Of a stretch of 10,352 nt of DNA, positions 5,938 through 10,352 are shown in pieces; the first letter of the stretch is position 1, and every line of letters starts with the position of its first letter. The translations under genes were made by a program, and so were the position numbers. Source of the DNA: Pseudomonadota bacterium (GTDB taxonomy: Bacteria; Pseudomonadota; Alphaproteobacteria; Acetobacterales; Acetobacteraceae); assembly GCA_021785335.1 (NCBI GenBank), contig JAJYFW010000031.1, forward strand, positions 1 through 10,352, read 5' to 3'. The notes under the pieces are model-generated. The model was not told where the DNA came from, did not search any database, and saw nothing but the letters and a program-made list of their open reading frames with translations.

Positions 5938-6951
5938 ATGACCGTCAAGATCGCCATCAACGGCTTCGGCCGCATCGGCCGCCTCGTCCTGCGCGCCATC
6001 ATCGAGAGCGGGCGCACCGACGTGACCCCGGTCGCCATCAACGATCTCGGCTCCGTCGAGGCCAACGCCCACCTGCTGCGCTACGACAGCGTGCACGGCC
6101 GCTTCCCCGGCGAGGTCGAGGTGCAGGGCAACAACCTGATCATCCGCCACGGCGGGCGCACCTGGGGCCCGATCGCGGTCAGCGCCGAGCGCGACCCCTC
6201 CAAGGTGCCGTTCGGCGGCGTCGACGTCGCGATGGAGTGCACGGGCCTGTTCACCAAGAAGGAGCAGGCGGCGCAGCTGATCGCCGCCGGCGCGCGCAAG
6301 GTGCTGGTCTCCGCACCCGCGGACGGCGTGGACGCCACCGTCGTCTATGGCGTCAACCACGACGTGCTGACGCCGGCGATGACCGTCGTCTCCAACGCGT
6401 CCTGCACCACCAACTGCCTGGCCCCGGTGGCGAAGGTGCTGCACGACACATTCGGCATCGCGCGCGGCTACATGGTGACGATCCACGCCTACACCGGCGA
6501 CCAGCGCACCGTGGACACGCTGCACAAGGACCTGCACCGCGCCCGCGCCGCCGCCGTCTCGATGATCCCCACCTCCACCGGCGCCGCCCGCGCCGTGGGC
6601 CTGGTGATGCCGGCGCTGAAGGGTAAGCTCGACGGCACCGCGATCCGCGTGCCGACGCCCAATGTCTCGCTCATCTCGCTCGACGCGGTGCTGGAGAAGC
6701 CGGCGACCAAGGAGGCGATCAACGAGGCGATGAAGGCCGCCGCCGAGGGCAGGCTCAAGGGCATCCTCGGCTACAACACGGCGCCGCTGGTCTCCGCCGA
6801 CTTCAACCACATCCCTGAGAGCAGCACGTTCGACGCGACGCAGACCGCGGTGATCGAGGGCACGTTCGCGCGCGTGCTCACCTGGTACGATAACGAGTGG
6901 GGCTTCTCCAACCGCATGAGCGACACCGCGGCGCTGCTCGGCAGGCTCTGA
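5938..6951 (+). CDS. gap: Type I glyceraldehyde-3-phosphate dehydrogenase (NAD-dependent type)
   Basis: This cytosolic enzyme oxidises glyceraldehyde-3-phosphate to 1,3-bisphosphoglycerate. The 337-residue length is standard. The N-terminus carries INGFGRIGR (dinucleotide-binding loop). D36 in AINDLGS favours NAD over NADP, since an acidic residue there contacts the adenosine ribose. The active site is C156 in SNASCTTNC, with H183 in IHAYTGDQ. The substrate loop STGAARAVG and the C-terminal [11 protein letters not shown] are intact. AGGGA lies 12 bp upstream of the ATG. It follows tkt after 179 bp, enough for its own promoter. Its TGA shares a base with the ATG of pgk (TGATG), so the two consecutive enzymes are translationally coupled and 1,3-bisphosphoglycerate can pass between them. 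Confidence 0.97.
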   Translation: MTVKIAINGFGRIGRLVLRAIIESGRTDVTPVAINDLGSVEANAHLLRYDSVHGRFPGEVEVQGNNLIIRHGGRTWGPIAVSAERDPSKVPFGGVDVAMECTGLFTKKEQAAQLIAAGARKVLVSAPADGVDATVVYGVNHDVLTPAMTVVSNASCTTNCLAPVAKVLHDTFGIARGYMVTIHAYTGDQRTVDTLHKDLHRARAAAVSMIPTSTGAARAVGLVMPALKGKLDGTAIRVPTPNVSLISLDAVLEKPATKEAINEAMKAAAEGRLKGILGYNTAPLVSADFNHIPESSTFDATQTAVIEGTFARVLTWYDNEWGFSNRMSDTAALLGRL

Positions 6952-8129
6952 TGAAGCTGCGGACGCTGGACGGCGCCGCCGTTTCCGGGCGGCGCGTGCT
7001 GCTGCGCGCCGACCTCAACGTGCCGATGAAGGACGGCGTCATCACCGACCCCTCGCGCATCGAGGCGGTGCTGCCGACCATCCGCGAACTGGCGGGGAAG
7101 GGCGCGCGCGTCATCGTCGCGAGCCATTTCGACCGGCCGAAGGGCAAGGTCGTTCCCGCCATGTCGCTCGCGCCGATCGCGGCCGCGATGGGCCGGGCGC
7201 TGGGAAGCGAGGTCGCCTTCGCGCCCGACTGCGTGGGCGAGGCGGCGGCGAGGGTGGTCGCGGCGATCGCTCCCGGCGGCGTCGCGGTGCTGGAGAACAC
7301 GCGCTTCCACGCCGGGGAGGAGAAGAACGACCCGGAGTTCGCGAAGGCGCTCGCCGCCAACGCGGACCTGTTCGTGAACGACGCATTCTCCGCCGCCCAT
7401 CGCGCGCATGCGAGCACGGAGGGGGTGGCGCACCTGCTTCCCGCCTGCGCCGGGCGGCTGATGCAGGCGGAGATCGAGGCGCTGACCAGGGCACTCGAAA
7501 GCCCGGCGCGCCCCGTGGCCGCCGTCGTCGGCGGGGCCAAGGTTTCGACCAAGCTCGAACTGCTCGGCAACCTGGTCGCCAAGGTCGATGCGCTGGTGAT
7601 CGGCGGCGCCATGGCGAACACGTTCCTCGCCGCCCAGGGCAGGAACGTCGGCAGGTCGCTGCAGGAGCCGGAACTGCACGGCACGGCGCGCGACATCCTC
7701 GCCGCCGCCGCGCAGCGCGGCTGCGCGGTGCTGCTGCCGGTCGATGCCGTGGTCGCGGCCGAGTTCCGTGCCGGCGCGCCCAGCCATGTCGTCGCGGTGG
7801 ACGCGGTGGCCCCGGACGCGATGATCCTCGATATCGGCCCGGCCAGCGTCGCGGCGCTCAAGGCCGCGCTCGCGGGGTGGAAGACGGTGGTGTGGAACGG
7901 CCCGCTCGGCGCCTTCGAGACGCCGCCGTTCGATGCCGGCACCAACGCGTTCGCGCAGGCCGTCGCCGCCGCGCCGGTGCTGAGCGTCGCCGGCGGCGGC
8001 GACACGGTCTCGGCGCTGAAGCATGCCGGGGTGGCGGGGAAGTTCGGCTATGTCTCTCTCGCCGGCGGCGCCTTCCTGGAATGGCTGGAGGGAAAGACGC
8101 TGCCGGGCGTGGCCGTGCTGATGGGGTGA
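6951..8129 (+). CDS. pgk: Phosphoglycerate kinase
   Basis: This monomeric cytosolic kinase transfers the acyl phosphate of 1,3-bisphosphoglycerate to ADP, or runs in reverse in gluconeogenesis. The 392 residues match the bacterial norm. Substrate-side residues are in RADLNVP (D21, N23) and SHFDRPKG (the usual HLGRP form is altered to HFDRP). [15 protein letters not shown] and the hinge/nucleotide side [32 protein letters not shown] and GGGDTVSAL follow. The ATG at 6951 overlaps the gap stop by one base. The only upstream Shine-Dalgarno-like sequence is a weak GCAGG inside gap, so it is probably expressed by coupling. A longer in-frame start at 6897 lies inside gap and adds no family-like sequence. 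In many alphaproteobacteria an aldolase follows pgk; here it does not. Confidence 0.97.
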   Translation: MKLRTLDGAAVSGRRVLLRADLNVPMKDGVITDPSRIEAVLPTIRELAGKGARVIVASHFDRPKGKVVPAMSLAPIAAAMGRALGSEVAFAPDCVGEAAARVVAAIAPGGVAVLENTRFHAGEEKNDPEFAKALAANADLFVNDAFSAAHRAHASTEGVAHLLPACAGRLMQAEIEALTRALESPARPVAAVVGGAKVSTKLELLGNLVAKVDALVIGGAMANTFLAAQGRNVGRSLQEPELHGTARDILAAAAQRGCAVLLPVDAVVAAEFRAGAPSHVVAVDAVAPDAMILDIGPASVAALKAALAGWKTVVWNGPLGAFETPPFDAGTNAFAQAVAAAPVLSVAGGGDTVSALKHAGVAGKFGYVSLAGGAFLEWLEGKTLPGVAVLMG

Positions 8130-8223
8130 CGGTACGGAAGGCGAAGAGAGTTAGCCCTATCTTGCTCGACGGGGGTTGATTCGCCGTGCGACGACTTGCT
8201 CCGGTTTACGGATCGGAAAGCCG

Positions 8224-8452
8224 GTGCGTCGCAGACTGCCCCTCATGCTCTCGCCGATCTCGCTGGCGGCCTTTTCGACGACTGTCGCGGCAGCGCTGCC
8301 GGCGGCCGGCGCGGCGCCAGGCACCGGCCCGGTCGCGCGCCCCTTCGCGGACCCGGCGCGGCAGGGCGTGCCGTCGCCGTCGCAGCCTGCCGCACCCTGC
8401 CGCACCCGGCGCCATCCCGCCGCGCGGCTCGCTGCTCGACCTCAGCGTCTGA
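8224..8452 (+). pseudogene. Possible small exported protein, frame-shifted by a 10-bp duplication
   Basis: From GTG 8224 (GGAAAG just upstream at 8215-8220) the frame reads MRRRLPLMLSPISLAAF and then an Ala-rich stretch, which looks like a signal peptide (positive n-region, hydrophobic core). A Pro/Ala-rich segment with PVARPFADPARQG follows. At 8386-8405 a perfect 10-bp tandem repeat shifts the frame. Without one copy, the reading continues as PSQPAAPGAIPPRGSLLDLSV to TGA 8450-8452, 9 bp before the convergent rmuC stop, making a 72-residue protein. With the duplication the frame instead runs on to 8526 and overlaps rmuC. Predicted role: none recognised; small, periplasmic or secreted if real. 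The alternative is that this is non-coding. The clean restored C-terminus is my main reason for listing it. Confidence 0.4.
8386..8405 (+). repeat. Perfect 10-bp tandem duplication
   Basis: CCTGCCGCAC occurs twice without a spacer (8386-8395 and 8396-8405). Its length is not a multiple of three, and it sits exactly where the small upstream frame loses phase with the plausible C-terminal frame. Confidence 0.9.
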
Positions 8453-8461
8453 ACGCCGCGC

Positions 8462-9862
8462 CTAGCTGTCCTCGCCGAGCAGGGCGGGGGGCAGCGACTT
8501 GTTGGCCCGCGCGCCCAGTTCCTTGAGCTGCTCCGCGTGGCGCAGCAGGTTGCCGCGGCCCTGCGAGAGCTTGCCGAGTGCTGTTTCGTAAGTATGGCGC
8601 GTGGTGTCGAGCTGCGTGCCGATCTTCTGGAAATCCTGCACGAAGCCCTCGAGCTTGTCGTACATCCGCCCGGCGACGCGCGCGATCTCCTCGGCGCTGC
8701 GGTTGCGACGTTCCACCTTCCAGACGTTCGCCACCGTCCGCAGCGCCATCATCAGCGTCGTCGGCGTTGCGATCGCGACGTTGTTCTCGGCGGCGAAGCC
8801 CGTGAGCGCCGGGTCCGACTGCAACGCCAGCGCCAGCGCGCCCTCGATCGGCACGAACATGATCACGTAGTCGAGTCCCTCGCCGATCGCGTCGTGATAG
8901 GCCTTGGAGCCGAGCGTGCTCACGTGCCCGCGCAGCGAGGTGAGGTGCGCCCGCCGCGCCGCCTCGCGCTCGCCGTCGTCCGCGCCGTTGACGTACTGGT
9001 CGAAGGCGGTCAGCGAGACCTTGGCGTCGACCACGATGCGCCGTCCCTCGCCGCCCGGCAGGTTCACCACCACGTCCGCCCGCAGCCGCCGCCCGTCGGC
9101 GTCGCTCGCGGTCTCCTGCATCGTGTATTCCTCGCCCTCGCGCAGGCCCGAGCGCTCGAGGATGGTGGCGAGGATCATCTCGCCCCACGCGCCCTGGGTC
9201 TGCGACTGGCCGCGCAGCGCGTCGGCGAGCCCGCGCGTCTCCGAGCGCATCGTGTCGTTGGTCGCCATCAGCGACTTGATCTGCTCGGCGAGCGTGCCGC
9301 GCTCCTTCGCCGTCTCCACCCGCGCTTCCGTGAGCCCCTTCTCGAAGGTGGAAATCTGTTCGCGCAGCGGGCCGAGCAGCGTCTCCACCTGTTCCTTGTT
9401 CTGCTTCGTGAACGTTTCGCTCTGCTGCGTCAGGATGGTCGCCGCGAGCTGCTGGAACTGCGCCTTGGTTTCCTCGCGCAGGCGCTGCAGCTCGGCGACG
9501 CGCTCCGCGTTCTGCCGCCGTTCCTGCGCCAGCGTCTCCTGCGTGCGCGAGAGGTCCGCGAGCGTACCGGCGAGCTTTTCCTGCTGCGCGGCAAGCTCGT
9601 GCCGCAGATCGCGCTGACTCGTCTCCAGCGACTCGACCTGCCTCGCGAGGCCCTGCAGGCTGGTTTCCGCCTCGACCCGCCGCTCGCGGGCCTCCGCCGC
9701 CGCCTTGCCGGCCTCGCCGACCTGCGCCTCCAGCGCCGGCACGCGCTCCGCGGCACTCGTCGCCACGCCGAGCCTGCGCTCGAGCGACGCGCGCGAGGCG
9801 AAGGCCCAGGCCGCGACCCCGATCGCGACGATGGCGACCAGGGCCGCGAGAAGCGCCGTCAC
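8462..9862 (-). CDS. rmuC: DNA recombination protein RmuC
   Basis: RmuC is a predicted PD-(D/E)xK nuclease-like protein; in E. coli its loss increases inversions at short inverted repeats. The 466 residues show a single N-terminal membrane anchor (about 2-25), a long Glu/Gln/Arg-rich coiled coil (about 28-205), and the RmuC domain (about 205-450) with QGAWGEMILATILE, RADVVVNLP and VVDAKVSL. D263, D279 and K281 fit the nuclease-like D...DxK pattern. Further conserved stretches are YVIMFVPIEGAL and ATPTTLMMALR. The start is GTG 9862, overlapping the amidase stop as GTGA, so the two are probably translated together. It ends convergently to the small frame-shifted gene, 9 bp away. Function in this organism is inferred from the family. 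Confidence 0.95.
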   Translation of the reverse strand: MTALLAALVAIVAIGVAAWAFASRASLERRLGVATSAAERVPALEAQVGEAGKAAAEARERRVEAETSLQGLARQVESLETSQRDLRHELAAQQEKLAGTLADLSRTQETLAQERRQNAERVAELQRLREETKAQFQQLAATILTQQSETFTKQNKEQVETLLGPLREQISTFEKGLTEARVETAKERGTLAEQIKSLMATNDTMRSETRGLADALRGQSQTQGAWGEMILATILERSGLREGEEYTMQETASDADGRRLRADVVVNLPGGEGRRIVVDAKVSLTAFDQYVNGADDGEREAARRAHLTSLRGHVSTLGSKAYHDAIGEGLDYVIMFVPIEGALALALQSDPALTGFAAENNVAIATPTTLMMALRTVANVWKVERRNRSAEEIARVAGRMYDKLEGFVQDFQKIGTQLDTTRHTYETALGKLSQGRGNLLRHAEQLKELGARANKSLPPALLGEDS

Positions 9863-10352
9863 AGCTCAGGCTTCGGGAACGCCCCGCGCGCCTGCTCGAA
9901 GGCATAGGCGAGTGCCAGCAGCCGCGCCTCGCTCCATGCCGGGCCGGTGAAGGTGATGCCGTAGGGATAGGGCTTCGTTTCGAAGTCTTCCCAATGCGTC
10001 ACGAACCCCGCCGGCACCTGCACCGACGGGTATCCCGCCTTCGCCGCGAACCCGGCGCCCGTACGCGAGGGGAACAGGATCGCGTCGAGCCTGTGCTGGC
10101 GCAGATACGGGTCGATGCCGATCGTCCTGCTCGCCCAGATGTCCATCTTGCGCGCGTTGCGATAGGCGGGCTCGCTGAGGTCACCCTTCGTGAGGCTCGC
10201 CTCGCGCAGGAAATCCTGCCCGAAGCGGAGGCAGCGTTTGGCATCCTCGTCGTAAAACGCGACGATGTCGCCGATGCTGCGCATCCGCCGTGCACCCTTC
10301 TCCCACAATGCCCAGTCGCGCAGATAGGCGTCGAGCCCCGCCTTCAGTTCAT
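9859..10352 (-). CDS. Amidase-signature-family enzyme, C-terminal part (truncated by window edge)
   Basis: The frame is open to the right edge and gives 164 C-terminal residues. ELKAGLDAYL, then SIGDIVAFYDEDA, FGQDFL, LDAILFPSRTG, AGYPSVQVPAGF and GITFTGPAWSEARLLALAYAFEQA are in the order seen at the end of amidase-signature hydrolases (relatives of GatA that cleave amide bonds of small substrates). The catalytic Lys-Ser-Ser residues lie in the part outside the window, so activity and substrate cannot be judged. It is not GatA itself as far as I can tell: the SIADI(I/V)AFN-type segment is typical of stand-alone amidases. The TGA overlaps the rmuC GTG start by GTGA, giving an amidase-rmuC transcription unit. 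Confidence 0.88.
   Translation of the reverse strand, partial: ELKAGLDAYLRDWALWEKGARRMRSIGDIVAFYDEDAKRCLRFGQDFLREASLTKGDLSEPAYRNARKMDIWASRTIGIDPYLRQHRLDAILFPSRTGAGFAAKAGYPSVQVPAGFVTHWEDFETKPYPYGITFTGPAWSEARLLALAYAFEQARGAFPKPEL

Noticed and set aside
8130..8223. Terminator after pgk
   Set aside because: I found only loose complementarity (TGCGAC 8187-8192 with GTCGCA 8228-8233) and no T-run, too weak to call.
8537..9907. A 456-codon + strand frame opposite rmuC
   Set aside because: Leu/Arg-rich shadow of a confidently assigned gene.

Overview
The window reads as alphaproteobacterial DNA, probably Rhodospirillales/Acetobacteraceae-like. From about position 2000 to the right edge it is very GC-rich. 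It carries an FzlA-type cell-division protein, a family I know only from Alphaproteobacteria, and the tkt-gap-pgk gene order common in that class. The taxon is inferred from family resemblance and composition; no search was run.

Left part (1-988): composition is visibly less GC-rich than the rest and looks accessory. It holds the C-terminal end of a protein resembling the tail of RelA/SpoT-domain nucleotidyltransferases (+), a small conserved-looking hypothetical protein (-), and a ClpP-like serine protease gene (-) broken by a small frame-shifting deletion next to the catalytic Ser motif.

Middle (989-1982): one IS1595-type insertion sequence with an apparently intact transposase. It has short imperfect terminal inverted repeats and no recognisable target duplication. 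A consensus -35 box straddles its right end, and a small hairpin overlaps the transposase ribosome-binding site. It sits between the accessory left part and the chromosomal right part.

Right part (1997-10352): two minus-strand genes come first, an atypical short-chain dehydrogenase (SDR) with an apparent CTG start and a GST-fold protein assigned as FzlA, joined by a CTGA overlap. Divergent from fzlA, across 235 bp containing a 15-bp tandem repeat and a 14-bp palindrome, run transketolase (tkt), glyceraldehyde-3-phosphate dehydrogenase (gap) and phosphoglycerate kinase (pgk). These enzymes cover the non-oxidative pentose phosphate pathway and two consecutive steps of lower glycolysis/gluconeogenesis; gap and pgk are coupled (TGATG). 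After pgk lies a possible small exported-protein gene whose frame is broken by a perfect 10-bp tandem duplication. Convergent to it are rmuC and, overlapping it by GTGA, the C-terminal half of an amidase-signature-family enzyme that runs off the right edge.

I see no CRISPR array, tRNA, rRNA or complete multi-gene defence system. The most interesting signals are the broken ClpP-like gene beside a RelA/SpoT-like end, the layout of the IS right end, the 10-bp duplication frameshift, and the small repeats upstream of tkt and gap.
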